NCBI RefSeq assembly: GCF_019976755.1
Contig: NZ_AP023441.1
Coordinates: 6,879,501 to 6,943,500, forward strand
DNA from: Nostoc sp. MS1
Lineage (GTDB): Bacteria; Cyanobacteriota; Cyanobacteriia; Cyanobacteriales; Nostocaceae
Direction of reading: 5' to 3'
DNA: 64,000 nucleotides
Position numbers and translations under genes: made by a program. Each line of letters begins with the position of its first letter. Position 1 is the first letter of the stretch. Below the pieces are notes generated by a model. The model saw only the letters and a list, made by a program, of their open reading frames with translations. It had not been told where the DNA came from and did not search any database. Of this stretch, positions 31,559 to 41,110 are shown in pieces.

Positions 31559-33491
31559 TCTCGGAAGACTCTATCTCAGCTAATTCCAACCAGCGTTCTG
31601 TGGCTGCATCAATTGCCCCTTTGAGCGCTTCAATTTGGTCGTAGAGTTTTTGTACTTGAGTATAATTACCGGGAGAGACTTTAGCTAGTGCTTGCTCGGC
31701 TTGGGCTTTTTCGTCCTCTAAGGCGGCAATTTTGCCCTCTAGCTGGTCAAATTCCCGCTTTTCCCAATTGGAAAGTCTACGCTGCTTTTTGGTTTCTATA
31801 TCTTTAGTTTGCGATGTAACTTTTGTTTCTGGAGAATTTTTTGTCTTTTCTTTAGTGTTGGCTGTTGTTTGTTGAGCTTCTTCGGCTTTTTTGTAATCTA
31901 GGTAGACTGAGTAATTACCCGGATATTGTCGCAGGTTGCCACCCTCTTCCAAGGCAAATATTGTATCAACTGTGCGGTCTAAAAAGTAGCGATCGTGAGA
32001 TACTACAATAACACAACCATTAAAGTCTTCTAAGTAATCTTCCAATACCGCTAGTGTTTGCACATCTAAATCGTTGGTTGGTTCGTCTAAAATTAAGACG
32101 TTGGGTGCGCTAATGAGAATACGCAGGAGGAATAAGCGACGTTTTTCACCACCTGATAATTTATGAATTGGCGCGTACTGCTGATTTCCTGGGAATAGGA
32201 ATCTTTCTAACATTTGGGACGCAGTAATTTTTGTACCATCAGCTATTTGGACAAATTCCCCTTCCTCTTTAATGTAGTCAATCACGCGCTGATTTTCATC
32301 TAAAGCTGAGAGTAATTCCTCTGAATGTTGGTCGAAATAACCGATATGAATGGTTGAACCAATGTCTACATTACCGGAATCTGGTTCTACACGCCCAGTA
32401 ATAATGTTCATTAAGGTGGACTTACCTGCGCCGTTACCGCCAATGATGCCGATGCGGTCTTCTGGGCTAAATTCGTAGGTAAAATCTTTAATTAAGGTGC
32501 GTTCATTGTAGGCTTTGGAAATGTTACTGATGTCGATAACTTTCTTGCCAATGCGACGGCCGACTGTGGAAATATCTACTTTACCTTGAGCTTGTTTAAA
32601 CTGGGTTTCGCGCATGGCGTGGACGCGCTGAATACGGGCTTTTTGTTTGGTACTTCTGGCTTTGGGGCCGCGCTTAAGCCATTCTAATTCTCGCCGCAAT
32701 ACTCCCTGATGTTTGCGTTGCGTACTCACGGCTGATTCTTCGGCTAAGGCTTTCTTTTCCAGGTAGTATGAGTAATTACCTGCGTAGCTGTAAATATCGC
32801 CTCTATCGATTTCGATGATACGGTTGGTGACTTTATCTAGGAAGTAGCGATCGTGGGTGATGAGGAATAATGCACCACGAAAGCGGTTAAGATAGCTTTG
32901 TAACCACTCTACAGATAAAGCATCAAGATGGTTTGTTGGCTCATCCATGAGTAAAACATCTGGATCAGAAAGCAAAGCTGTTGCTAAGGCGATGCGTTTA
33001 CGATAGCCACCAGATAAACTCCCAATGAGGGCATCAAAGTCGGTAATTCCTAATTTGCTGAGGATAATTTTAGCGTTGGTTTCTAACTCCCAAGCGCCTG
33101 TAGCGTCCATGCGTTGCATGACAACAGAAAGGCGAGACATTAATTGGCTATCTTCTGGGTAGTGAGCGAGTTTATCTGATAGTTCTTCATACTCACGTAC
33201 TAGGGACATTTGTTCGCCACTGTCTGCGAAAATCTGTTCTAAAACTGTGTGGTTTTCATCTAAGTCTGGTTGTTGGGGAAGGTAAATTATTTTGGAACCG
33301 GAGTTAGTGATAATTTGTCCACTATCAACAGGTTCTAGTCCGGCAATCATTTTTAATAAGGTTGATTTACCAGAGCCATTTGTACCTATTAAGCCAACTT
33401 TATCGGTAGCATCTAAACTAAAGCTAGCATCTTTTAAAATTTCTTTAATTCCAAAGTCTTTTTTAACTGATTGTAGGGTGATGATGCTCAT
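31551..33491 (-). CDS. ABC-F ATPase with Uup-like C-terminal domain
   Basis: The 646-residue protein has two ABC domains and no membrane segment, as in ribosome-associated ABC-F proteins. Walker A sites are GTNGSGKST (about 37-45) and GGNGAGKST (about 350-358). Signatures are LSGGYRKRIALA and LSGGEKRRLFLLR, and Walker B sites are VLLMDEPTNHLD and VLILDEPTNDLD. The last 80 residues form the basic coiled-coil CTD (RLSNWEKREFDQLEGKI) seen in Uup, which binds DNA or RNA. Uup-type proteins act at the ribosome and limit transposon excision. Assignment to Uup rather than EttA rests on the CTD. Confidence 0.9.
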   Translation of the reverse strand: MSIITLQSVKKDFGIKEILKDASFSLDATDKVGLIGTNGSGKSTLLKMIAGLEPVDSGQIITNSGSKIIYLPQQPDLDENHTVLEQIFADSGEQMSLVREYEELSDKLAHYPEDSQLMSRLSVVMQRMDATGAWELETNAKIILSKLGITDFDALIGSLSGGYRKRIALATALLSDPDVLLMDEPTNHLDALSVEWLQSYLNRFRGALFLITHDRYFLDKVTNRIIEIDRGDIYSYAGNYSYYLEKKALAEESAVSTQRKHQGVLRRELEWLKRGPKARSTKQKARIQRVHAMRETQFKQAQGKVDISTVGRRIGKKVIDISNISKAYNERTLIKDFTYEFSPEDRIGIIGGNGAGKSTLMNIITGRVEPDSGNVDIGSTIHIGYFDQHSEELLSALDENQRVIDYIKEEGEFVQIADGTKITASQMLERFLFPGNQQYAPIHKLSGGEKRRLFLLRILISAPNVLILDEPTNDLDVQTLAVLEDYLEDFNGCVIVVSHDRYFLDRTVDTIFALEEGGNLRQYPGNYSVYLDYKKAEEAQQTTANTKEKTKNSPETKVTSQTKDIETKKQRRLSNWEKREFDQLEGKIAALEDEKAQAEQALAKVSPGNYTQVQKLYDQIEALKGAIDAATERWLELAEIESSENG

Positions 33492-33634
33492 GATTTTAAA
33501 AGATACTTTTTAGCTCACGCAAAGACGCGAAGGCGCAAAGGAAGGTTGAAGAAGGGTTCTAAGTGTTGTGAGGAATATTTGGGGAATAAGAGGTACGTTT
33601 ATTAGTTTAGCGTACCTCTGATTATGGCTGGGTT

Positions 33635-34051
33635 TTAAACGAAAAGGTCGAGGGGTAGGTGTCCATACATTTCGTTGATTCCTCCTTCGTAATATGATTG
33701 GCATGATACTAGAACACCACGGTGATGTCCGGCGTAGGAATCGAGGTAACACAAGCCATTTTTGCCGTTTAATTTGATGTAAACTGGCCCTTCAACCACA
33801 GGTAAATCGATGGGAACTTCATAGCCTAAAGCATGAGAATAGGTTCGCATGGCTAGTAGTCCTTCTTCGGCTGTGTCGGCGCAAATTCCTAATATTTGAT
33901 AGTCGGAAAGTTTGGTGATGAAAATTAAGGCGCGACGCACTGATTCTTTTTCTGAGGGCTTAAGAATCGGGGCGATATCTAAGCAGTTAAATTTGTTAAG
34001 AACTTTTTTTGCGTCGGCAATGGTAAGATTGGGATGGTTAGGAATTGTCAT
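33635..34051 (-). CDS. DUF1824 cyanobacterial protein
   Basis: The 138-residue protein has SVRRALIFITKLSDYQILGI, ADTAEEGLLAMRTYSHALGY and LDSYAGHHRGVLVSCQS, which I associate with the DUF1824 family restricted to cyanobacteria and plastid lineages. No function is known. It is soluble with no signal peptide. It sits between a prohibitin and an ABC-F gene on the same strand, 57 bp after the prohibitin stop. Confidence 0.78.
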   Translation of the reverse strand: MTIPNHPNLTIADAKKVLNKFNCLDIAPILKPSEKESVRRALIFITKLSDYQILGICADTAEEGLLAMRTYSHALGYEVPIDLPVVEGPVYIKLNGKNGLCYLDSYAGHHRGVLVSCQSYYEGGINEMYGHLPLDLFV

Positions 34052-34107
34052 AGATTACTTAATTATGAACTGTGGTTGTGTTTGTGTGCGAGTAGGCAAA
34101 TTACAAC

Positions 34108-34944
34108 TTAATTTTGGGTGTTTCCCCCCAGATTGAAAATGAAAGGAACATTATTTGGAGATTCTCCACCCATAACTAGCACTCTTGGCATTTGAGCGCC
34201 GCCAGTTTTCCAAGCTTCTATGGCTTCTTTTTGCAGCACTAATTGCCCACCTTGAGCTTTGAGCGTTTCTGCTAAAAGTCTTTGGGCTTCTGCTTTTCCT
34301 TTGGCTCGATTAATTTCTGCTTGCGCTTCTTGTTCAGCTTCTCGCGCTACATAAACGGCTCTTTGAGCGCGTTGTTCAGCGATTTGTTTTTCTTCTACGG
34401 CTCTGGCAAATTCAGGCGAGAAAGTTAAGTCAACCACGCTAGTATCTAATACTATTATTCCATATTTATCTAAGCGATCGCCTAACGCATTATCAAAGTC
34501 TTCCTTTAATTCACTACGTTTAGTAATTGCTTCTTCTACTGTTCTTCTCGCAGCAGCAATTTTAAATGCTTCTTGCGTTTGGGGGGCAATAATTTTTGAG
34601 ACAATATTCTCTAAGGTTCCTTGCTTTCTTCTCACATCAACTACCTGAATGGGATCAAGACGAAAGTTAATGGCAAATCTAGCAGACAAATTTTGCAAGT
34701 CTTTAGTAGAACTTTCTGCTGGCACTTCAAATTTCTGTACAGTTAGATCATACACATCAATCACCGAGATGAAAGGCGGTTTCAAGTGAATACCCTCCAT
34801 TAAAGCACCATCCCTAGCCTTACCTAAGATACTCAGCACCCCCGCTTGTCCTGGGTTGATAATAATAAAGGAATTTAACCCAACAATCACTAAAATTGCC
34901 ACTAAAATTCCTAACGCAGTAGTTCGCCAATTATCTTTAGTCAT
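34108..34944 (-). CDS. Prohibitin / SPFH (Band 7) membrane protein
   Basis: The 278-residue protein has one N-terminal membrane helix (about 11-28, ALGILVAILVIVGLNSFIII) and then an SPFH domain with the prohibitin-like blocks GQAGVLSILGKARDG, VDVRRKQGTLENIVSKII and IVLDTSVVDLTFSPEFARAVE. A long Ala/Glu-rich coiled coil (about 185-245) follows, used for ring assembly. Prohibitins scaffold membrane proteases and respiratory or photosynthetic complexes. The C-terminal tail is Gly/Asn-rich. Membership is clear; the partner in this cell is not. Confidence 0.92.
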   Translation of the reverse strand: MTKDNWRTTALGILVAILVIVGLNSFIIINPGQAGVLSILGKARDGALMEGIHLKPPFISVIDVYDLTVQKFEVPAESSTKDLQNLSARFAINFRLDPIQVVDVRRKQGTLENIVSKIIAPQTQEAFKIAAARRTVEEAITKRSELKEDFDNALGDRLDKYGIIVLDTSVVDLTFSPEFARAVEEKQIAEQRAQRAVYVAREAEQEAQAEINRAKGKAEAQRLLAETLKAQGGQLVLQKEAIEAWKTGGAQMPRVLVMGGESPNNVPFIFNLGGNTQN

Positions 34945-35011
34945 TAGTCATTAGTCCATAGTCATTAGTCATTAGTCCATAGTCATTAGTCAACAGTCCA
35001 CAGTCCATAGT
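34943..35011. repeat. Long TTAGTCA/TAGTCCA heptamer tract
   Basis: About ten heptamers lie in the divergent promoter region between the prohibitin and exporter genes, followed by C-rich CTCCCCA units to about 35061. Both genes' promoters must lie in or beside repeat DNA. Confidence 0.75.
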
Positions 35012-35098
35012 TTTCTCCTCATCTCCCCCCACTCCCCACTCCCTACTCCCTACTCCCCACTCTGTGGTAATATCAGATGCACACAACTTTCAACGGCT

Positions 35099-36907
35099 GT
35101 GGCTATAGCATCTCCACCTGAACGGGTATTAAAAAGGCGTAGACATTCGGTTCATCCCCTCCAGCGCCTATTTGACTACGGACACCAGTATCGTCAACAG
35201 ATGTGGTTGGCGACTGGTTGCTCGATTTTAAACAAAATTTTTGATTTGGCTCCACCTGCTTTAATTGGTATTGCGGTGGATGTGGTGGTTAAGCAGCAGG
35301 ATTCTATCATTGCTCAGTTGGGAGTAAAAGATATCCTTGGGCAATTTTTAATTGTGTCACTGCTCACAGTCATCACTTGGATACTAGAGTCATTTTTTGA
35401 GTATCGCTATAAACTGTTCTGGCGCAACTTGGCGCAGAATATCCAGCATAACCTACGTTTGGACGCATATAAACACCTTCAGGAGTTGGAGTTAGCTTAT
35501 TTTGAGGAACGCAGCACAGGTGGTTTAATGTCCATCCTTAGTGATGATGTTAACCAACTAGAACGTTTTTTGGACGTGGGAGCCAATGATATTATTCAGG
35601 TCATCACGACTATTGTAGTCGTTGGTGGCGCATTCTTTGTTCTGGCTCCTGGCATAGCTTGGATGGCGATTTTACCCATGCCTTTTATTCTCTGGGGTTC
35701 GGTGGCTTTTCAGAAATCTCTAGCACCGCGTTACGCCGATGTGCGGGAAAAGGTGGGGTTATTGAATGGACGTTTATCTAATAACCTGAGTGGTATCACC
35801 ACAATTAAAAGCTTTACGGCGGAGGAGTATGAGGTAGGACGTTTAGAAATTGATAGTTCCGCTTATCGTCAAAGTAACACAAAAGCGATCGCACTCTCGG
35901 CGGCTTTTATTCCTCTCATTCGGATGCTGATTTTAGTCGGCTTTACTTCCCTACTCGTATTTGGGGGTTTGCAAACCGTCGCGGGGAAAATGTCGGTAGG
36001 TGCTTATAGTTCGTTGGTATTTTTAGTGCAGTTGCTACTGTGGCCTTTAACTAGGTTAGGTGATACCTTTGACCTTTATCAACGGGCGATGGCTTCTATT
36101 AACCGTGTAATGGAGTTGTTGGATACACCTATCACAGCGCACACGGGAAATATTGCTTTACCTGTGGAAGAGGTACGCGGTGAGGTTGAGTTTAAAAATG
36201 TGACTTTTGCTTATAAAGATAGATTACCTGTGCTGAAACATCTATCTTTGACGATACCCGCAGGCAATACAATTGCGATCGTGGGTTCGACTGGTTCGGG
36301 TAAAAGCACTTTAGTTAAGCTATTGCTGCGATTGTATGACGTGCAGGCAGGGAAAATTACTTTAGATGGGATCAATATAGAAGATTTAAGATTACGTGAC
36401 TTACGTCGTAGTATTGGTTTGGTGAGTCAGGATGTCTTCTTATTTCACGGCACGGTGGCTGAGAATGTAGCTTATGGTACATTCGATGCAACGCAAGAGG
36501 AAATTGTCACCGCCGCGAAGATAGCTGAGGCGCACGAATTTATTACCCGCCTACCCCAAGGTTATGAAACAATTGTCGGGGAAAGGGGACAAAAGTTATC
36601 GGGAGGACAGAGACAAAGAATTGCTATTGCACGCGCGGTTTTGAAAAATCCACCAATTTTGATTTTAGATGAAGCGACCTCGGCGGTAGATAATGAAACA
36701 GAAGCAGCTATACAGCGATCGCTAGAACGGATTACAGTAAATAGGACGACAATTGCGATCGCTCATCGTCTTTCCACAATTCGTAATGCCAATTGTATCT
36801 ATGTCATGGAATACGGACAATTAATCGAGTCAGGAAACCATGAAGAGTTGTTAGAGAAGAATGGAGTTTACGCTAGTCTGTGGCGAGTACAGAGTGGGTT
36901 GAGGTGA
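35099..36907 (+). CDS. ABC exporter, fused permease-ATPase
   Basis: The 602-residue half-transporter has six predicted helices (about 30-310) and a C-terminal ATPase. Walker A is GSTGSGKST (about 397-405), the signature LSGGQRQRIAIARAVL, Walker B ILILDEATSAVD and the switch IAIAHRLSTI. It is of the MsbA/HlyB type and would act as a homodimer in the inner membrane, exporting lipids, peptides or drugs. The start is a GTG; no ATG is near the matching N-terminus. The next gene follows after 85 bp that contain heptamer repeats. Confidence 0.9.
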   Translation: MAIASPPERVLKRRRHSVHPLQRLFDYGHQYRQQMWLATGCSILNKIFDLAPPALIGIAVDVVVKQQDSIIAQLGVKDILGQFLIVSLLTVITWILESFFEYRYKLFWRNLAQNIQHNLRLDAYKHLQELELAYFEERSTGGLMSILSDDVNQLERFLDVGANDIIQVITTIVVVGGAFFVLAPGIAWMAILPMPFILWGSVAFQKSLAPRYADVREKVGLLNGRLSNNLSGITTIKSFTAEEYEVGRLEIDSSAYRQSNTKAIALSAAFIPLIRMLILVGFTSLLVFGGLQTVAGKMSVGAYSSLVFLVQLLLWPLTRLGDTFDLYQRAMASINRVMELLDTPITAHTGNIALPVEEVRGEVEFKNVTFAYKDRLPVLKHLSLTIPAGNTIAIVGSTGSGKSTLVKLLLRLYDVQAGKITLDGINIEDLRLRDLRRSIGLVSQDVFLFHGTVAENVAYGTFDATQEEIVTAAKIAEAHEFITRLPQGYETIVGERGQKLSGGQRQRIAIARAVLKNPPILILDEATSAVDNETEAAIQRSLERITVNRTTIAIAHRLSTIRNANCIYVMEYGQLIESGNHEELLEKNGVYASLWRVQSGLR

Positions 36908-36955
36908 AGTGATGTTAGCGGTAGGCGGCGTGCTGAGTTGTGACTAAGGCGAAAA

Positions 36956-36990
36956 TGACTATTGACTGTTGACTATGGACTAATGACTAA
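36956..36990. repeat. GACTATT/GACTAAT heptamers
   Basis: Five heptamers lie between the exporter stop and the next ATG, so the ribosome-binding site of the next gene is within or next to repeat DNA. Confidence 0.6.
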
Positions 36991-36992
36991 TT

Positions 36993-37421
36993 ATGTTTGG
37001 TAATACTAAGTCGGAAACAGGGAATAGTAAGTGGCGGAGTGAGTTGGACAGATTTGTTAAAGAAAATCAGTCAGAACTAGCGGCGCTTTTTTGGGCTTTG
37101 TGGTTAGAAAATGGTAATAGTCAAGGTACTATTGGCATTGATTTACAGCCAACACCACATTTTGTTTATTGCCCTCAAGAAGCTGTAGAAAAATTAAACG
37201 AGAATGTGGAAAATAGACTCCAGGAACTTTTGGGAATTATTGAACATAATCAACCAGAAGTAGAAGTTTTGATGATTGGTATTGGTAAAGGTGAAATTAA
37301 GCTAATTCAGTTTGCACCAGAACCAGCACCACAGATTTGTTTTGAACAAACTGGGAAGGATGTTGATAGTTTATTGCAACTACTAGAGCAGCGACTTAGT
37401 GAACAGATAAGTTCTGTTTAG
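36993..37421 (+). CDS. Conserved cyanobacterial protein, CcmS-like
   Basis: The 142-residue soluble protein has WRSELDRFVKENQSELAALF, GTIGIDLQPTPHFVYCP, LNENVENRLQELLGII and VEVLMIGIGKGEIKLI. From memory this resembles the cyanobacterial family that includes CcmS, a chaperone in beta-carboxysome assembly. No carboxysome gene is nearby, so the role rests only on family resemblance. It is acidic with no membrane segment. A strong terminator follows. Confidence 0.6.
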   Translation: MFGNTKSETGNSKWRSELDRFVKENQSELAALFWALWLENGNSQGTIGIDLQPTPHFVYCPQEAVEKLNENVENRLQELLGIIEHNQPEVEVLMIGIGKGEIKLIQFAPEPAPQICFEQTGKDVDSLLQLLEQRLSEQISSV

Positions 37422-37450
37422 TCCAGTATTTGCCAAATATAATAAATTAA

Positions 37451-37479
37451 AAACCTCGGTTTGTGAACAACCGAGGTTT
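37451..37479. terminator. Bidirectional hairpin terminator
   Basis: AAACCTCGGTT pairs with AACCGAGGTTT around a seven-base loop. It ends the CcmS-like gene and can also serve minus-strand transcription from 37641. Confidence 0.8.
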
Positions 37480-37640
37480 AAGTATATGCTAGCTAGCTGT
37501 TTTGATCAACGTTTTTATCTATGTATTATTAAAATGTGATTTATAATTTCACTCAACTATCTTGGGAAATATAGCTGAGGTGAGACACTCAAACAAGTTC
37601 TAGCTATGGATATATAACCATTTGCCATAGCCTCAGATTC

Positions 37641-37826
37641 TTACTTGACTGGTTTTTCAGCCTCGGTAATTGCCTGCTCTAAAAAAATCTTTGCATCTTC
37701 AACCTGACCACTTTGCAAACAACCATAGACAATTTTGTTCCATTCCAGTAGAGCCGAAAGTTTTTGTTGAGAAATTTCGGGTAATTGTGATGGTGCAACT
37801 TTGGAATAAAGACGGATATTATTCAC
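37641..37826 (-). CDS. Small helical protein with GTG start
   Basis: The 61-residue frame (MNNIRLYSKVAPSQLPEI, then LSALLEWNKIVYGCLQSGQ and FLEQAITEAEKPVK) starts at a GTG. AAGGAG lies eight bases upstream, which supports this start. The product looks helical and soluble. No family is recognised. Confidence 0.6.
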   Translation of the reverse strand: MNNIRLYSKVAPSQLPEISQQKLSALLEWNKIVYGCLQSGQVEDAKIFLEQAITEAEKPVK

Positions 37827-38149
37827 CTTGTTATCTCCTTGTGTAATTTAGTTTCCTATCTTTATATTTCATAATTACCTATTTTATCGACATCTTCTTA
37901 AGACAGATAGATTAAATTAATAGTTTCTTAATTTTCTATTCATTTGAGAATTGGCAAAAAAAGTTATATATAAATATATACGTAGATTGTTCTATTCCCA
38001 ATTAGGTAAAAAATATTATTAATCTATGACTATTAAAATAATTAGTAAAAATTTTAGTCTTTAAATATAATCATTTTTTTAGATTTATTATATAAATTAA
38101 TTGACATTTTTTTTACTCAAGCTAACTCAACATTAAGTGAACAATAGTT
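37827..38149. other. Very AT-rich spacer
   Basis: About 320 bases of strongly AT-rich DNA hold no gene or clear repeat. Its composition is unlike the neighbours and may mark foreign or decayed sequence. Confidence 0.45.
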
Positions 38150-38335
38150 AAAGAAGATAAATTGAATCGATGCAGGCAAGTCAGGTACACCACCAATGCG
38201 ACTTTGACTAATTTTTTCTGCTTATCCTGGCTCTAAGTGTAGCGCGATCGCAGGACAAACGTTCTCTAAAAGTTCGCTTTGATAAGCTGACAAACCTTGT
38301 GCTTGGATGAGTGTAATCAGTGGCTCAAGATTCAT
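38150..38335 (-). pseudogene. DUF1963 (YwqG-like) 5' remnant
   Basis: From ATG at 38335 the frame reads MNLEPLITLIQAQGLSAYQS, then NVCPAIALHLEPG, a TAA at codon 38, and in the same frame AEKISQSRIGGVPDLPASIQ. The GGVPDLP block is the conserved core of DUF1963 proteins, which are about 250 residues or longer. A stop and loss of the remainder show decay. Confidence 0.75.
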
Positions 38336-38397
38336 GCTTAGTTTACCTGTGGCTTCGCTTTGGCAGTAAGCTATTAGTTATAGTCAAGTAAATATTT

Positions 38398-38670
38398 CTT
38401 TTTGAACACGAGGCATCTGCTTCAGAACACAATGGTTCTACATCAAAACAAGAACAGTCTAACTTCAAACGGAAACGTTGTCGTTTAGAACAGAAACATT
38501 CTCACTTAAAACGAAAACGTTGTCGTTTAGAACAGAAACGTTCTCACTTCAAACGGAAACGTTGTCGTTTAGAACAAAAACGTTCTCACTTCAAACAAAA
38601 ACGTTGTCGTTTAGAACTAAAAAAGTCTCATGACAAACAGAAACATTTTGGTTTGGAACATGAAACTTGG
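38398..38670. repeat. 21-nt tandem array, thirteen units
   Basis: Thirteen contiguous 21-nt units, with no spacers, fill exactly 273 bases. The central units alternate between two variants (CGTTTAGAACAGAAACGTT.. and CACTTCAAACGGAAACGTT..), giving a 42-nt super-period; outer units are more diverged. One plus-strand frame is open throughout, giving a basic heptapeptide repeat (RLEQKRS, HFKRKRC) that ends in TGA at 38674-38676. A TAA precedes it and there is no ATG, GTG or TTG start, so translation is doubtful. Confidence 0.85.
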
Positions 38671-38711
38671 AGATGAAAGCTTGATTGATGAGGTTGGGAA
38701 CTTGAATTTTA

Positions 38712-40976
38712 CTATTGTGAGTTGAGGCGATCACGTACATATACTAAATGGTTACGTACCATAATAGTACGGTGATGATGAACTCCAAACCTTAATTCAC
38801 AAATCTCTAAAGCCTTTTGAAATAGGGGTTCCACCTCCTTGTATCTGTGTTGAGAGAGATAGAGATCCGCTAAATTGTTGAAGCTACTGGCCAAATCTGG
38901 ATGTTTGTGTGGGAGCAGGTTTTGCCTTATGTTCAAAGCTTCTAAATGACAAGCCTCTGCTTTTAGATAACAGTTTTGTGATTGATAAACTATAGCTAAA
39001 TTATTTAAGATAGTAGCAACGTCAGGATGTTTCTGACCCTGAAGGCGTTGTCTCATTTTTAAAGCTTTTAGAAAAATGGACTCAGCATCTGTGTACCGTT
39101 TTTGGGAACTATAGAGTAAAGCTATATTGTTCAGGCTAGTAGCAACGTCTTCATGTTCAGTTCCCAGTAGGCCTTGTCTCATTTCTAAGGCACTTATATG
39201 AAGGGCTTCAGCTTCGCTATATCTGCCTTGGTAACGGTAGAGTTCCGCTAAGTTGTTGAGACTTTGCGCCACCTGAGTATGTTCTTGACCGAACAGGTAT
39301 TGCCTGATTTGCAAACTTCTTAAGTACAAAGTTTCAACTTCACTGTATCTCCCTTGAAATTTGTATATTAACGCTAAGTCGTTGAGAATAGAAGCAAAAT
39401 TAGGATGTTCTTCTGCCAGTCGCTTTTTACTGATTTCTCGACACTGTTCATACCAATGTGCAGCTTGGTCATACAATCCCTGACCATTGTAAAACAAAGC
39501 ATTTCCGACAAAAGACCAAGCTAAATCATCATTGCTGACATACTCGATGAGATGATTTGCTACTTCAGCGATATGAGGTATGTTTACAGAGATTTTTTGA
39601 ATTTGCTCACGATTGGGAGTTTTAGGAATATCTTGAGCGACCCCTACCATTATCCTGCAAAGCGCTCTCTTAAACTCCTCCGCCTGCTCTAAATCTTCCA
39701 GCTTATCTTTGAAAAACTCCCGCAACAGGGGATGCAGTTGATAAACTCCCTCACCTTTATGCTGGAGTAAATGTAACTGTAACAACTCACGTCTAGCTTT
39801 TTTCCAATCTTGAGCCTCATCATTTATTGTTACCCTCTCTACCAACTCCCAAGGAATCGGAGCTAAGGCAAATAAACTCAAAACACAGCCTAAACGTTGA
39901 GCATTTTCTCGCAATCGTCGCCAACTCATTTTAAAAGCATCAGCAACACCCCATTCAGTCTTCATTTCTTGTGGAACTTCTTCTAAAGCCTCATGCTTCA
40001 AACGCTCATTTTTCAAGTCTTGCAGCATATCCTTTAGGAGTAATCTCTCATCCCCTAACAAATAACGCCCGACTAATTCCAAACCCAAGGGCAAATATCC
40101 CAACCGCTTACAAAGTTTTCTCGCCACTAAAGGTTCACGCCGCAGCCTTTCTCTACCCACTATCGATTTTAATAACTTCATTGCCGCTAGTGGTGTCAGC
40201 ACATCTAAATCTAATCGCACTATCGGCGACTGTAATTTTTCCCGCGTGGTTATCAACTGCTTAAACCGGGAAGGAACAGACTCTAAATAACATCTAACTT
40301 CCTCTCTATAGTTAGTGACGTTATCAATTACGAGTAAAACCTCACCCTCATGCCAATTTCTCAGACAGTATTGGACTCTCCCAACTAAATCTAAATCATC
40401 TGGGATGCTTAATTTGAGATAAGTACGGGCAAACTGCACCAGTTGCACCCCCAGATCCTGCGGTGCGGACAACCAACAAATTCCACCTTGATAAGTGAGG
40501 CGTTGTGAATAGGCATATCGCAAAGCTAGTTCTGTTTTCCCGACTCCACCCATCCCCGCAATAGCTGCAATTATTGCTACCTGTTGATTTTCCTGCAACA
40601 GTTTATGGAGGTTTTCCAATTCCGCTTCACGTCCGACAAATTTTTCTCTAGGTACAGCGAGGGGAAGATTATGATGAATTTCCGTTATCGGTCGAGTTTG
40701 GGGAACACCGTTATATTTGGCTGTTAGGTAAGCCTTTAATGTTTCTAGCTTTCCGCGTGTAGAGGTGGCTAACTCAGGACAACTTTGAGCAAACTTGTCA
40801 TACACCTCAGTCATCCGCTTTTTAAAAGCAGCCGCACCAATATTAATCTCACTTGCTAATTTCGCTTCACTCTTACCTGAGTTTTCAACTTTTAACCTAG
40901 CTAAAAAGGCTGCTGTTTGCTCTGGGGATAACTCATGAGTAGCAGCTTCTTGTCTTAAAAACTCATCCCATTGCAT
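38712..40976 (-). CDS. NB-ARC STAND NTPase with kinesin-light-chain TPRs
   Basis: The 754-residue protein has three parts. Residues 1-90 are a helical N-terminal domain (MQWDEFLRQEAATHEL, TAAFLARLKVENSGKSEAKL) seen in many cyanobacterial STAND proteins. Residues 110-400 are NB-ARC: GREAELENL, Walker A GMGGVGKTELA (141-151), Walker B VLLVIDNV, and GLPL-like YLPLGLELVG. Residues 490-754 hold at least six 42-residue TPRs (SLNNLAELYRYQGRYSEAEA type). STAND proteins sense a ligand through the repeats and assemble. No separate effector domain is evident, so the N-terminal domain may recruit one. It is divergent from a small membrane-protein gene. Confidence 0.88.
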   Translation of the reverse strand: MQWDEFLRQEAATHELSPEQTAAFLARLKVENSGKSEAKLASEINIGAAAFKKRMTEVYDKFAQSCPELATSTRGKLETLKAYLTAKYNGVPQTRPITEIHHNLPLAVPREKFVGREAELENLHKLLQENQQVAIIAAIAGMGGVGKTELALRYAYSQRLTYQGGICWLSAPQDLGVQLVQFARTYLKLSIPDDLDLVGRVQYCLRNWHEGEVLLVIDNVTNYREEVRCYLESVPSRFKQLITTREKLQSPIVRLDLDVLTPLAAMKLLKSIVGRERLRREPLVARKLCKRLGYLPLGLELVGRYLLGDERLLLKDMLQDLKNERLKHEALEEVPQEMKTEWGVADAFKMSWRRLRENAQRLGCVLSLFALAPIPWELVERVTINDEAQDWKKARRELLQLHLLQHKGEGVYQLHPLLREFFKDKLEDLEQAEEFKRALCRIMVGVAQDIPKTPNREQIQKISVNIPHIAEVANHLIEYVSNDDLAWSFVGNALFYNGQGLYDQAAHWYEQCREISKKRLAEEHPNFASILNDLALIYKFQGRYSEVETLYLRSLQIRQYLFGQEHTQVAQSLNNLAELYRYQGRYSEAEALHISALEMRQGLLGTEHEDVATSLNNIALLYSSQKRYTDAESIFLKALKMRQRLQGQKHPDVATILNNLAIVYQSQNCYLKAEACHLEALNIRQNLLPHKHPDLASSFNNLADLYLSQHRYKEVEPLFQKALEICELRFGVHHHRTIMVRNHLVYVRDRLNSQ

Positions 40977-41110
40977 AGACAGTCTGAAAAAATTTTACTT
41001 GATTCTACTTATCTTCTACTTGGTTTCTACTATATCTCTATTTGTCAGGAATTTCCGGTTTTAAGCGCAGAAATACTATGAAATTAGTAAATTTTTCTTA
41101 GGTTCACATT

